A DNA stretch of 64,000 nucleotides from Pterobdella sp. o SKG-2022 (Eukaryota > Annelida > Clitellata > Hirudinida > Piscicolidae), in assembly GCA_964035795.1 (NCBI GenBank), contig OZ038320.1, forward strand, positions 17,874,589 through 17,938,588, written 5' to 3'. Of the stretch, positions 1 to 26,778 are shown in pieces (position 1 is the stretch's first letter; each line of letters starts with the position of its first letter). The notes below the pieces were generated by a model. The model saw only the letters and a list, made by a program, of their open reading frames with translations. It was not told where the DNA came from and did not search any database. The position numbers and the translations under genes are program-made.

Positions 1-632
1 TGTTATTTTCAACGATGTTGTGATCTTTCAAGTTTTCAAAGGTTTTCACACCTTTCTTTATTGAGCATCATTCAAGTTGTCATGCAAAACTCAAAAAAAT
101 GTGTACCTATTTCCATATCAACAAAAAGATTTAAAATGCTTGCACTGAAAATTTGAATAAATTATTTAGAAATAAAACTCGTTTTTTGGAAGTACCTTTA
201 CTCTGTAAGTTTTCTTTTTCATAGTTTTTAGTGGGATCACATCGATTCCAAGGGTGTTTGTCTGGCAGGAACATGTTGTTTTGTGAGTCTCGCCATGTGT
301 TGTCACTCAAGTCACAGCTTAAGATATCAATGGTAGAAATTCATTAAACAGATCAATTAAAAAGGTTTTGACATATTTATGAAGAAACTTATTTGGTTTA
401 AAAAATGTTTTTTTCTATTTTAAAAGTGTTTTCAAGTATTATCCTTGAGATTCCATGTTTATTTTAAAATATATTTGTACCTATGTTTTTGTATGATATG
501 ACAAACAACTAGATTGTAAGTAATTCTTCAAAACATTACACTTTAAAACATAGTATAAAACAATCTTTCCTTTTTGAAGCAAGTACATTTATCCTTATTA
601 TCCATTTTGAATTTCATTTTAATTGCCTCCAC

Positions 633-13425
<12,793 letters not shown>

Positions 13426-14158
13426 CTGTGGAAAGATTGACTGTTTGAAACTTCAGCTTCAAATTATTTATTTGCTAGGGATGTTATATAGTGCAATTAG
13501 AATTTCAAAAACCTTGGTCCTTCACACAAAGTAATTTTTTGATTTTTTCATTTGGAGTAGTACAATTTGTTTTTATAAAAACTTAATATTTTCGATTAGT
13601 TTCAACTTTAAAAAAAAATGAAAAACTTAAGAAATAAGTTAATTTTAAAATATAATAAAAACAGCCTTGAAAATTATTAATAACAACGTGAGTAGATCTA
13701 TAATACAAGAAGCACAAAAAGATGAATGAGACATGGGATATTATTTTTTGAGTTTCTGACCATACATTTGCACTTCATTAATGGGTTCAGCAGAGTGCAG
13801 TGTGCCTTAGTAACAGCTCTAGCCTCAATACTTCCACTCCAACAAAGCCTTATCTGAGTTCATTTCTTATTCTCCATTATGAATATCTTTCTATTATAAG
13901 CCAGTAAGCCATGTATTATATTTAAAACAGTTTTAATTATTGAATCTTCAATCGCTTCATAATATTCTATGATACTTTTCAAACAACAATGTTTTTTAAC
14001 CTCGAACGTTTTTTCTATGAACATAAAAAGAATTGCTTTTTTATTTAAACTGAATTGAAAACACCAATGTTATTTTGTTGCTATCCTCTCAAACACCAGC
14101 ATAAAAGCTCAAGTTATTCTGGTCATAAAGTGCAATCCATCGTCGTGGGAGCCCCGCC

Positions 14159-14198
14159 ATCTAATGTAGGTACTTTGAAAGTACTCATTGTATTAGAT
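14159..14198. repeat. Two-step palindrome next to a GC-rich patch
   Basis: GTACTTT-G-AAAGTAC (14170-14184) is a perfect palindrome with a one-base centre. It is nested inside the outer pair ATCTAAT / ATTAGAT (14159-14165 and 14192-14198). Just upstream, 14135-14160 is an unusually GC-rich patch (around GTGGGAGCCCCGCC) in very A+T-rich surroundings. Confidence 0.75.
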
Positions 14199-15378
14199 AA
14201 TAAATTTTTATTTAAATTTCAAAATTTTCATGTCTATTTAACTGCTTTGCTTCAAAGGTGGAGCAGAAATCGTTCAAATTGATTTTCTTGAGAAGAGTTA
14301 TACAATTTTATATTTATCGCTGTTTTACTTTGAAATGTATTCGTTATTTTATTTTGATTCTCAGTTGAAACATTTTAGCTTTGAAAACTTGTTTTAATAC
14401 AACAAAATTTAAAACATGAAATGAAATACATTGAATTGGAAACGACCTTAAAACGACCTGGAAGAAAGCGCAGGTTTTGTAATGGGGAGGCAGCAAGTCC
14501 AGTTTGTAGTGTGCAGATTTGATTGCTCTGCACAAGGCAAATGATTGCAAAACTCAAAGAAGTGTGTGGTTTTCGGAACTTTGTCGAAAAAAAAATTTGT
14601 TTTTCAATTTTTTTACAATTGTTCAAATGTTCAAATGTTCTAAACAAAAATAATCTCTCTGTATGGCAAAATTTTGAGTATTAAAGAAACTATTTGAAAG
14701 GTAAAAATAGTTTGACATTAACTAATTTAATTTCAAAAAGTTCAAAAAAAAAACTGAAAAATAATTTTTAAAAGCCACAATATTTAATGAGAATTTATCT
14801 ATTTAAAGACAAACGTTAAAACAATGATTAGAATATTATACATGTGGAAAGAAACTCAAAAAAGAAATGGCATTTTTATGGCAGTGTTGTTGCGTGGAGT
14901 TGCTTACAAACATAAGTCAAGCAGGCCTCCTAGATCTTTTGCTACTATTTTGCAGATACTTCTTGCATTCTGCTAAGAATTTAGCTATTTTTCGAAAACT
15001 TGTTTTTGTATATATTCTTTTTTTCAATTTTTTTTCTAAAAAATTTTTTCTTAGTTTTAATGCATTTTAATAATCTGGTCTTTAAAGTGTGAATCGACTG
15101 GTTTGCAACATAGATAGGCACATCTTTTTCAAATTGATTTTGTTCTCTAATGGTTCTCATTTCTATTTTGAAGATTCTTTTTATGATGAAATAATTGTGA
15201 TGAATTTATTTTTATAGCTTTTTTTATTCAATCTTTTATTTTTTTTTTCATTATGGCTATCAAAACTGGCAATTAAGATGGTTTGGTGTAATGATGAGGT
15301 CCAAAAATATAAAATAATTGAATGGGTAAGATAGATTGATCAATATGAGAGGGGAAAGGTTAATGGATAAGCGAACAG

Positions 15379-15482
15379 ATGGATGTAGATGGATGGATGG
15401 ATGAATGGATGGATGGATGGATAGATGGATGAATGGATGGATGGGTGAATGGATGGATAGATGGATGGATGGATGAATGGAA
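15379..15482. repeat. (GGAT)n/(GATG)n tetranucleotide microsatellite
   Basis: This is an imperfect array of ATGG/GATG units broken by aga, gaa and ggg variants. The minus-strand translation is a Pro/Ser/Ile/His repeat (IHPSI units) produced by the microsatellite, not a gene. Confidence 0.93.
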
Positions 15483-16224
15483 AAATGTATCTAACGATGA
15501 ATAGGTTTATAACTAAAAAAAAATCAGTAGCAGATAAAAATTGAAGTTTGAGCAAAAGGAAGAATGCAGAAAAAAGGTATTTGTTGATTGATTAAATATA
15601 AATAAAATATCTTGATGAGTAAAATCTTTGAAGGCTAATTAATACGATTTCATAATTATAAATAGGAGGTATAAAAGATTAAAAAAAGATTGATTGAAGC
15701 ATGGACGAATGAAATGACTAATTAGATTGGTATATTTTCATAATGACTTTTTCAAAGATAACCCCTCATTTTTAAAAGCTTGAACATTTCTAAATGGAAA
15801 ATTTTTATTTTTAATGAACTCTTGATATAAAACACAAAAAAATTGTTTTTTGAGGTTATTTTTTATGTGAATTTTGAGTAGTTTTTTAGAAATATTTTGA
15901 GATTTTGACAATTTAAGATGGGGATGTTGTTAAGATTCTGTCGTTTTGATGGAATCAGAAAAAATTCTCAAGGTTAACATTACGTTTCACAAACTTTCAA
16001 AAGAAATTTTATAAAAATTTTACTAGAAAAAATTATTAATTTGCAAAATACCAATAAAAAATTTTTTTAAAAATACATACAGTTCATTACAGCCATCAAA
16101 AACACAAAAATAATCAAACACAGAAAAAATAAATAAAACATTCTCACATGTTAGAATCGAGTTTTTAAAATGCACAAAAACATTTAATCTTTTTCAAACC
16201 TCAAATACTCTTTTTAAATGTCAC

Positions 16225-16312
16225 ACACAACATATATGACCACCGCTACACATAATAAAGATAGGTGGCCGGGTGAGACATGAGTGCTTGCATCAAGCAA
16301 AAGGAAGTGCAT
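16225..16312 (-). CDS. Possible first (signal-peptide) exon of the SUEL/CUB gene, very tentative
   Basis: A minus-strand ATG at 16312 opens MHFLLLDASTHVSPGHLSLL followed by a hydrophobic run (CVAVVIYVV). Base composition is more gene-like than its surroundings. Splicing at a weak T|GTGACA donor at 16225 would leave phase 1, as the exon starting at 13425 requires. The hydrophobic run could be a signal peptide or anchor. The donor is poor and no homology supports it, so treat it as a lead only. Confidence 0.2.
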
Positions 16313-19300
16313 TTGATTATGATCTTGATTCTCATTCCAGCATCCTTCATTATCAAACATAAATTTGTTCTGTGTAGATTCCAAGGCATTATTGTTTATT
16401 GTTATTCTGAAGTTTTTCGTCGAATTATTCATACGATATTTTTTTTTCTTTTTAATAATTTTTAATATTTATCATTTAATGTTTTTTTCAAAAGTAAACT
16501 GGCACATGTATTTTATTTTTAAAAAACTCATTATCAGGCTGAAATTAATAAACTTTTGTTTTTTCAAATCCTAAATGAGTATATTTGTTAATTTTTCTTT
16601 TGCCAAAATTATTTTTGTCTTCAATTTCAGAGCTTTATAAATAAAATGAAAAAACAAGCATACAGTGATTTGTATTTTTTATAATTTGGCTTGAAACAAC
16701 CACATTTAAAAAGTTAGTAAAATGTGTGAAAAATCAATGCAGGATAGTCTTTCTATTATGTGGTAAGTTGCATTATTTTCCAATATGTTTCATTCCTATT
16801 AAAATTCTTTAAATAAAATCAATTTTGTCAAAAAAGTTATAAATAATTATTTAAAATTATGCTTGGAAATAACGTCACGCTTTTCCAAAATTATAGCTGT
16901 TTTAAAAATAAATTAGGTTTATGATTTGTAAATTTCTATGACGCACAGTGTACAAACAAGGTTTGCAACAGAAACATGAAGAGAAGAAGACCAAGAGATG
17001 CGGTTATATAAGGGTATTTTTAGATACTTACAAAAAGGTTTGAAAGAAGTTGGAAGGCGCAGATTGAATAGCCTTATCATAAAACGTTTGCTGTTGTTTT
17101 ATGATAACGCTAAACTTATCGAAAATTATAGCTTTTGATTCTCAGTAAATGTATTAAAAATCCCTCTCAATTGATGTTTTTCACCACAAAATATTGGAAA
17201 AAATACATACGATGTCTTTGAAAAAAAACATCACAAAGTGTGAATCCAGACAAATGAATATTAAATTAAACCATAAATTATGTGTACAAAATTATATTCA
17301 AGTGCACGAATGAATGTTTTTATTCCACACTAATTCAAACCTTTTCTTTCTATCTAACTTTAATTTTCGCATAAAGAAATAAAAGTTTTTTCATTGCTTA
17401 TATGTTAATGGTTTAATTTGAGAACTTAATGCGTTAGAAGTTCAAGTTGTTGGACGGTTTTCTTGCAAACATATAGGTTATTTCATCTTAGTAAAAATGA
17501 ATTATTAGAAATAGCCATATTCACTGTTGTTTCATCACTTAAAGAAATATTATAAAATATCTTTTACATAGATTTCTTTCTATTACTCGTGTTTGAAAAA
17601 ATTGTTTGAATTATTTCGAACTAAACTTCATTAGTTACATTCAGTGTTTTTATTTATTATCTAATAAATGCAGCATTTTATATCTTTTTAATAGTTGAAT
17701 TATAAACGTCGTTTTTATCGATAATTTCATTATTAAATTTTGTGTTGTTATGAAAATTCGGATGAAGTTAAATTAAATAATATCAAATTAAATTAAGGTG
17801 TAGCGAAAATAGATACAATGAATAAAAATATTTCAAGCAGACATTCAATTGTCTCTAAAAAAGCAGTATTTAAATAGTCAAGAATGATGAATGCAAAAAA
17901 TTTTTAACTTCATTATTTTAAATTAAGAAAAACTTGGTGTAAAAAAAAATTAAAAATAACTCGAAAAACGTTAACTAAAATAAAACAGCTTTGAGACACA
18001 AATTCGAAGCAACTTTTGGAATAATATCAAAAACATGATCATCCCGAAACGTGTTTTAATGTCTAATTAGTTGTCTCTTGGATATTTAATGAGTTTTTAA
18101 ACTCTAACAATTTAGTTTTCAAGTTTTTAACGTCTTAAATGCTGCCTAAACCTTTTCAGAACAACTTCATAGAGTCTGGTGAGGACGGGATTTGTAATCA
18201 TGAACTTGATGAGTCTTTCAGTGAAACTTCATGCTTTTATGTCTTTCATAATTTCGACCACGGTAGTTTTACATAAATGAGCACTTAATTATACATGAAA
18301 TACTGATAGATTTTTATCACCATTAAAGTTATCTCCACTCCTGTTTATTCTTTTTATCTATTCCATGTTGATTTCAAATCAAGATAAAACATTAATAAAT
18401 TATTTTTATCAAAGTATTTTAATGTGTTCTAATAGTTTGATATGTATTCATATTTCGAGTCGCATAAGGTATCATATGATAACGGGAAATCAATCTACTT
18501 GAATCCCAAATAAACATTAAGCCATAGTTAATGACAAAGATAATAATAATAAAAACTTCGTATAATATTATTTTGATTGGCCTACATCACCGCAAGTCAA
18601 TTAACCTCTACAACCAATCGCCACCACTGTAACTCAAATTTTTACCAACCCTATTCCTTCATCGTCGTGTTTATGATTTGCACACTAGGTTTTTCTATTC
18701 GAAGTATTATTACTCATTTCATTTTTTTTGAAGAGTTTTATAGATTCGATTTTTTTAACTAAAGAAAGCATTTTTAGATACTAATCGAGAAGGATCATTC
18801 ATATTCTGCACGGTGCAGATGGTTGAAGCAAGAACCTAATACTCCGATTCCCAGAATGGCTATGAATAAAAACTGCAGTCTGCATTTTAGTTATGAATTG
18901 GCTTATAGTTTATCAGAGTCAACGTTTCCATACGCTATGAATTCTTTGGTTTTAATTAGTTATATTCAGCTATCAACTGAAACCCATAACGAAATCCCTG
19001 TACTGGAATAAATTTAAACAAAATTAAAATGTTTTTCAAATTAATTAAATCAAACTTTAATCAAAAATTCACTAAAAATTCTTATTGAAAATAAAATATT
19101 TTTGAGATATTAATTATGAAATGAAATTGAAGTTCAGAGATGAAGCAACAGGTGAGAATCAACTCCAGAAATAATCTTCAGCCGATCAGAGACTGTTGCT
19201 TTCAGAAATAAAACCTTAAAGTTCGTTTTACATGCAGAAATGATCTTTAATTCCGAATCTCTTTAACGATCAACTTATTCTTATGCATGCTTCACGGAAA

Positions 19301-21248
19301 AAAACTTCATCAGTTTTTATTTTTATAAATATCTCATAAAAAGACAAGATTATATAAAAAGTGAAATATTTCTCAATAAAAAATCTATGTATTTTTATAT
19401 TCTTTTTTTTATTCATAAAGTATTTAAGAGGAATCGTTGATTCGTGAAATAAAGAATGTTTAGCTCTCAATTGGTCTCAATATCAAAGCTGAATATTGAA
19501 ACATCAAACTTTGAATAATTTAATAACAATAAAATTCTGTTTTATAACTTTTGAGAAATTTATGATGGATTTTGAATCCTTTGAAAATGAACAGTAATCT
19601 ATGATATTAGCCGTGCTTTGGGAGTCATGCTCTTTTTGTTTTTTTTCTTGTTTTTATTTTTTATTATTTTTTATTTTGATATTTCTATTTTTCTTTATTT
19701 TATTGTTTTTATGTTTTTAATGTTGTAGATTTCACATTTTATTGTTCTCATTTCATTCATTTTTATGGGATTCTTCAACGGTTTTTTTATTGATGTTTTA
19801 CTGTTTTTATTTATCTCAAATTTATATTTATTCCAACTATCAAACCATGTCACCAATTTTTTTCAAGCACTTCATTGATGTTTCAGATTATGTTTCATAT
19901 TATTCAGTTTTCGTTATTCTCAGCATTTCGCCTATCTGGCATGATGGAAATTATTTTTTTCTTCATTTTGTGATCATTAAAACATGACGAAAATCAAATG
20001 ATTTTGTCTCCTTGAACATTTCTATTAAAAAAAACTCTCATTCAATTATTTCTTCCAAGTAACTAATGGAACTAAAAATCAAAAGAAGAGCCAATTAAGT
20101 ATTAAATAAAGCCACGGAAGTAACAGAACTGGTGAAAAATGAAAATCCCGATAAGAAAAAAAATTTTTTTAACATATTTAAACCAAAATGAAGGAATTAG
20201 AGTCGTATTTGTAATCATTGATTTCTTCACAAGTGCACATGCAATTGTAATCATTGTGAACACTTGTCCTTCACACACGTGGCTGAATACCTTGAATGAA
20301 GTTTGCATCTTCTCTTCTTCATTTTGGTTTTTAACAACCAAAAAATTTATATATCTATAAATCAGCAAAACTCCATGTTTTTAATAAAAGACACTAGTTC
20401 AAAACTCGTGGATATTTTTAAATTACTCGAAATGGTTATAATGTATATGAGGTGAGCCCATTCTCTAATCATAGTTTTTTTCATTTTTGAAATTTTAGCC
20501 AAAAAACTTGCCATTTGAGGAAAAAAATGTTTAATTTCTGATAGTTTTTATTTAAGTATTTTTAAAGGTTTTTTATTGTCATTATATGAATTTCATGGTC
20601 TCCAATAAAATCCATCAATTTTTTTATAACTTCGTATCCTGAAACTTTTAAATTCGAATTGCTTTTAAAATTACTTTTTCTTTGAGTTGAAATTATTTTT
20701 TTAAGTACATAATGATATAATAGTAATTCTAAAAATATTTTTATATATTTTAAAAGTTTGATGCATAAAATGTTAATATCTTTTGCTAAAATGGGGTGCA
20801 TTAGATCCGCATATTTATTAAGCCTATAAAAGTTATCGACTAATTGATTAACAATTTAATTAAAAAGGTTCCATTAATATTTTTATTCTGCAATTCAAAA
20901 TTGAAGTTTCTTTTTGAATAGTTTTTTTATGGTAGTGGTTTATCATGGTTTGGCCACAATGGCTTATAATGTCCAATCACTCCTAATAACCTCCTTGCAA
21001 GTGCTTTCAGACACGCTTCAAAAATTTAATAAAGTTTGTTCCAAGATTTTGGTTAAAAAACTTAAAAAATATCTATTTTTTAATCTCTAGTTTTTCAGTT
21101 TATATTTTCATAATCTTCAATTTATGTGGAAATATATATGCAACATTCAAGCTTTAACAAAAAAATGAAAAAAAACTCAGTTGATTTTTAACTATGGTTC
21201 TTGCATATTTGATTTGTTGAAATTATTAGACTTCAAATAGACACCCCA

Positions 21249-21535
21249 TTGAAATTCATGTCAGTCAGTCAGTCAGTCAGTCAGTATCATCCACTATCGG
21301 ATATCTGTGACCCATCTGACTGCACGTCTCCAATCATCTCGGTTTTGAGCTTTTATCATAAGTTGCTGAAAAGAGTCACCCATCATATTTGTGATCCCAT
21401 CGCACCGCTGAAAACGAGGTCTCCCACGTTGCCTTTTCCCATTAATTAAACCAGTCATCATTTGGTTTTCTAGGCTTTCTGGACCACGTCGAGAAATATG
21501 ACCAAAATAGGTAAGTTGAACTCATGTGAATTGTC
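21249..21535 (-). mobile_element. LINE reverse-transcriptase C-terminal fragment with (TGAC)n tail
   Basis: Read on the minus strand, 21535-21270 gives LTYFGHISRRGPESLENQMM, then an RGRPR basic motif and DDWRRAVRW, followed by a stop. This is the conserved C-terminal segment of animal endonuclease/reverse-transcriptase LINEs. The stop is followed by a run of TGAC units (TCAG on the plus strand at 21260-21284), a typical LINE 3' simple-repeat tail. The catalytic RT domain is absent, so this is a 5'-truncated dead copy. Confidence 0.82.
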
Positions 21536-24500
21536 TAAAAGATAGCTTAAAAGGGAATATGGAAAGTAAAATTAATAATTTAAAAGCAAATAATTATTGT
21601 GGCGCATTTTTATCTGTGTTATTTGTATCCACAAAAATTAAGGTTATATTAAGCGAAATTGAAAATTTATAAATTTGCTTTCAATTTAATGGATCAAATC
21701 AATGATGGAAGTGAATTTTAGTCTATTTTGGAAATTAAATTAAAGATTCGTTGAAAAACTCTTTGGTATTTCGTATTCATAATTAATTTTTTCTTGTTTA
21801 TAAGATAATTAAGAATTATTTCAGAACTTTAATTAATAAATGTCGAACAAAATGTTCTTATCATGAAAATCTTCAGAAAAACTTCTAATTTTATATAACA
21901 TGCCATATTTAAACAAGATTTTTTTATTTTTAAGAAATAGTACAAACTTTATTAATCTTGATGTAACCAGTGGGATTTCAAAAACTTCCAAAACTGCTGA
22001 TTTAACAGCATATTCGGTTTAATTTATTTTGTTTCAAGTATATGTTAATAGATTATCATTTTTTCACCGTAAACTCACTTTTTTCACAGTTAGCTTTATC
22101 AGCTACATCTAGCATTTGTATATTTTCTTTATGGGACACAGTTCACAAACTGTTTCCTGCAGAGACGTTAGAACCAGTAAAGACTGGCTATTTGAAAAAA
22201 CTTTTAAAACGTATTTTGAAGATTTAAAAAAAATTTAATAAGAAGTTGAAAAAACGCATAATTTTGAAGAGATGTGCACGAAAGAGCGATGATTATGGCA
22301 TTTTTCATGATGACTCTGTTTAGCTGAAGTTCAAAGTTGAGTGCTTCATAAATAATCTGATAAAAAAAGTTAGCAAAAAAGCTGATTATGTTCAAAAAAG
22401 CTGGCCACAATAATTAGAGCTGGGGTATAGGACTTGAACGCCATATCCTATCTATGTAATGAGGTAGCTTGAGGACAATTATCTTCATTGGTTCAGTCTT
22501 AATCAATATCTTTGTTGGTCAATTAACCATACCTCACTGGTATTGTTTTTATCAACTTAATTCGAAGAAATTTTAGTTTCAAACAAAATTTCAAAAAAAT
22601 AAATTAGTTAAGATTCATTTGTTTGATTTAGTTTATTTTTTGCAAATAATATTTATTGACTTTCAAAGCTTTTAAATATTTAATTTTTATTTTCTTCAAG
22701 TTTTCCCCCGCTAATCCCATATGCTTAATGAAACTGGATACATTATTATTATTATTGTTATTATTAAAAAGAAAAATTAAAATATTTCGTTTTCAAGCTT
22801 TTTTCTAATATTAAATTTTTGGTTTTTTGATTTTCGTGTCTCTATCATGAATGTTATTAACAACATTTTTGGTTATATTCCTTTTATTACATTTAACTTC
22901 GACACTAAAGTTGTCACTACTATGGAAACATCATAAACGTCATTTTGAATTTTTAATGGTAACTTCAGCATATGAATAATATGAACACTTTCACTCAAAA
23001 ATTATCTTTATTCCCATAATAATCTATTTTCATAGGATTCATATGAAATCATTAGTTTTATAAAATCTAATATCGTTAGCCTCATTATATTTTTTTAAAA
23101 TACCTCAATTTTTGTTGGCATTAGGCTACTAGATTAGAAACAAGTAGGCTGTAATATTTCACCGTTTTATTTTATTTTTAATAGTATTTCCAGTTATTAG
23201 CGCCACTTAATTTAATGGTACAAACATTGCCATCCACATATTCAAAGCATTCAATCGATAAGCTTGTTAATATCTTTTCCTTCCTGTCAATTATACACAC
23301 GTAACTAACACCAGTAGCAAAATATTTTCCTTCAAAATCAAAACTAAATTATTTGAAAAATAATGATTAAAATGAAATCGTATTGAGCCATAGATTATAT
23401 TTGGTTGTTCCAAAATAAAGATAAAGTTTCAAACTTCATAAAAATAAAATCAAACTAAAATAGAAAACGACCATAAAGATAAATAACCAAAAACATAATA
23501 AAAAAAGAAAATAACAAAAATAAGGGAAACATAAATTATCGCGTTCATGTCCTTTATTTTTTACTTGCATTGCTCATCCAAGCATACTTGGTGAACACCA
23601 CAAAGACTATATCACACGATAAATAACACTACTTCATCTTATCTCATTCAATATTATCACTCGTTGAGAGTTATCATCGTCATCATTTTCATTTAGTTTT
23701 AATAAATATTTTCTAAATCTTTTTTTACTCTATTTTTAGCAGTGATATTTCTAAATAACTCAGTATTTTTTGACTTATTTCGTTATTAAATCGTATTTCG
23801 AGTCATATTTATCAATCTTATTGTTTAAAATGATTTTATGAAGTTTAAAATAGAAACTCTCTATACTTTCATTTAATGAGTCGATTGATGCCTCAATGAA
23901 ATATGAATTTTAGCTCACACTTTATTGATGAGTGCAAATGTTTGGGCTATTTTACTAATTCATAACTTTTCAGTGTAATTATTTTCATTAATTTTTGGTT
24001 AAAAATAGATAATGAAAAAATAAAAAGCTGAGCTTTTTGTAACATTTAAATAAAAAATGAATTAATAACCTTTGAAAGAGTTGGAAAGTAGAAGGGAGAT
24101 GAACAACGTTAAAATGAACCATGCCATTTTGTCATTAAAGTTACATGAATGCTAACAATAATTTTACCATCAAGTTTATTCAACACTACTATATATTTTA
24201 AAACTAACCAGAAAAATGTACTTTTCAGTTATCAAGTTTCTGGGAACTTTGAAATAATTATTTTTGAAATTGGTTAGGTGAAAATTCTGTGAAAAAGTTT
24301 TTTTTGTTGAGTTTTTGTTTGATTTCATCAAAAAACATTTTCAACCAAACTATCAGAAGTCTTTCCAAAACAATCAAATTTTAACTTATTTGCTAAAAAA
24401 TTGTTATTAAATTAAAAAATTTTAAATAATTATATCAAATAGATAATTCTCAACTGGAATTAAAGTTAACTTTTGAGATTGAAAACCAATAGGACCTGGA

Positions 24501-26778
24501 AAGTATTATATCATCTGAAACCACTAATAAACGTTGCTATTGGCTCTGTTTACCCGTGATATCAGCCTTTTTTATATCTTTTCTTTTATGCCTATATTTC
24601 TTTTTATATAGTAACTTTTTTTATCTATATTTTTATATAAACATAAAATACGTCCGTATATTCTTTATGCGTAAGTGTAGCAGTCAGAAAAATTTCATGC
24701 TGTTTGAAGAAAACACTTGGAAAAATAATATTCATTCATATTTAAGGAATATCTTATGTGCATGTATATAAAGGAATTGGTTGGGCAACATCAACGCACT
24801 GTCGTATATAATACAGATGAAATGCACATAAATTGATGTTAAATTTTTGACAAAATTTTCTTTAAGAATTCTTACTATGCTTGAAAGTCTTATTTATTAA
24901 CTATCTTTTTGTAGTCAAGCATTGATGCCAACAATTAATTATTCAAACTCTGAGTTCTTATTCTTTCTATTGAGAGTTTGTGATTAATCGGTATTCACGG
25001 AAGAAATTTCCGATCAAATACGATGCTTCACAATTTTTTTAGTTGATCAAATAGATTTGAAACAATTAACAATGTCTATCTTTGAGTTTATGAATAAATT
25101 TTAATAAATTAATAAATCGTTTCATAATTAATTTACATAATCGATTCATATAACTATAACATATAATATTTAATCGTATGCTTCAAATAATTGAGATGAA
25201 TTTTAAGTGTGAACTCTTTATTAATGATGGCAATGAAAGCAACACTTACTTTCCACGTCCATCTATCTATTGAATCTACATAAATTACTTTTGGTTACTG
25301 GTTAATTTTAATTGTGTAAATCAAAATTATTATTATTTTCATCATTTATACCTCGACGTTAAACATAGCATGTTCACGTTATATGGTCATATAGTGAGAC
25401 TCAGTGTGAATGCACCAGCATAAAAAGCTATGAACAATTTTTAACTGCATCACAAGCTAATATGGAAAAGCTATCGAATGGCTTAGAAAAGTCTGGCAAT
25501 TCATAAACCTCTTCTTGAGCGGTCCAAAACTTGTCAAAAAAAAGGAAAATGATGGAAGATAAACTTAAATGGGAAAGTTACTAAGTTGAATTTTGAGCAA
25601 TATTATAATTGATAATTAACAGTTCATATAGAAATCTTTATGATAATTATTATACCTGGTACAAACTTGAACGTATATGATTAAATAATGGATAGCTATT
25701 TCGAAATGGTTTTTATAGAGTTTTGATGACGAACTTAAATATATTTATTTTGACACGAGTTATATAAATATAATGGATTCACTAAGAAGGAATCTAAGTA
25801 ATTGTCGGCTATTGAGGAATTTCATTCTGGGAGATGAACTTATATATATCTTTTTGTTAATAAATCTTGAAAACGTACTTTAAAAATTGGTTCCAAGATT
25901 ATAGCATTTTTTATTAAAAATCTACCTGCACTAATCTACAGGGAATTTATTTTATCAAACAATAAACTTTTTATGGGCATGATGTTTTAAAGAAAATAAT
26001 GAGAATCCACATAATAAATAAACCGAAAATTTATTTAATAATCTAAATAATCATTTTAACGCCATTGAGTTTGAAAATTTACAATTATTTTTTTTAAATC
26101 AATGATATTTTATTTATTAAAACACTTTCGACATAAAATCTTTAGTGAAACATTAAAAATAAGCTGGTTTTATTCAGCAAAAATTCAATATCAATTTATT
26201 TGATATTCATTAAAAATCCTTTATGAAATTTATTTTTCATGTAAGGCAAAAATGTTGGAATTTTTGTGTGTATGTTCACAGCCATAAAACATCTCACCGA
26301 GCCAATACGAACATTTGGAGCTTCTTGTAAATATATTTCATGACAATATTTTTGACATATTGATTAAATTACACGCAAATTTATTGTAAAGACAATCAGA
26401 AAACATTTAATAATATTACTTTAAACTGTGAAATAAAAATTTCATTTTTTCAGAAAAATATACCAGATACAACAAAATATGAAAATAAATAATTTTCATA
26501 AAAAAAGGCAATGAATCAAAAAAAAATTTATCCAAAATCTAAACAGAAATAATTAGTTTGTTCATGAAAGAAATATGAATAACTTAATATCACTGAACCA
26601 ATAGCAAACACAATATTGATATTATAATATATATAATTGTATAGAGCCTAATATTAAATAGCTTTTGTAACTATGAGTAAAAAAATAATTATATTACAAT
26701 GACTTATTGACAGTTTAAACATCAAGAAACAACAGTCTGTGATAAAATATTGGTAAAAAGTATAAGCCAGCAAGAACA

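Larger units (their letters stand above)
13426..26778. other. Gene-poor interval
   Basis: No complete gene is supported in these 13 kb. Recognisable items are a GC-rich patch with a palindrome near 14.1-14.2 kb, a GGAT-type microsatellite at 15.4 kb, a tentative signal-peptide exon at 16.2 kb, and a LINE 3' fragment at 21.25-21.54 kb. Short ORFs at 14055-14282, 18577-18762, 18823-19011 and 20102-20368 have no motifs I recognise and are probably chance. The upstream exon(s) of the SUEL/CUB gene should lie here or in sequence that does not stand out by eye. Confidence 0.6.

Noticed and set aside
15340..15555. 71-codon minus ORF with repeated IHPS units
   Set aside because: It is the translation of a tetranucleotide microsatellite.
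22395..22450. B-box-like GTTCAAGTCC on the minus strand, possible tRNA or SINE
   Set aside because: No pairing T stem and no A box at a proper distance.
25370..25510. Possible LINE C-terminal remnant (YGHIVRL-like reading)
   Set aside because: The resemblance is too weak and is broken by stops; it cannot be separated from chance.
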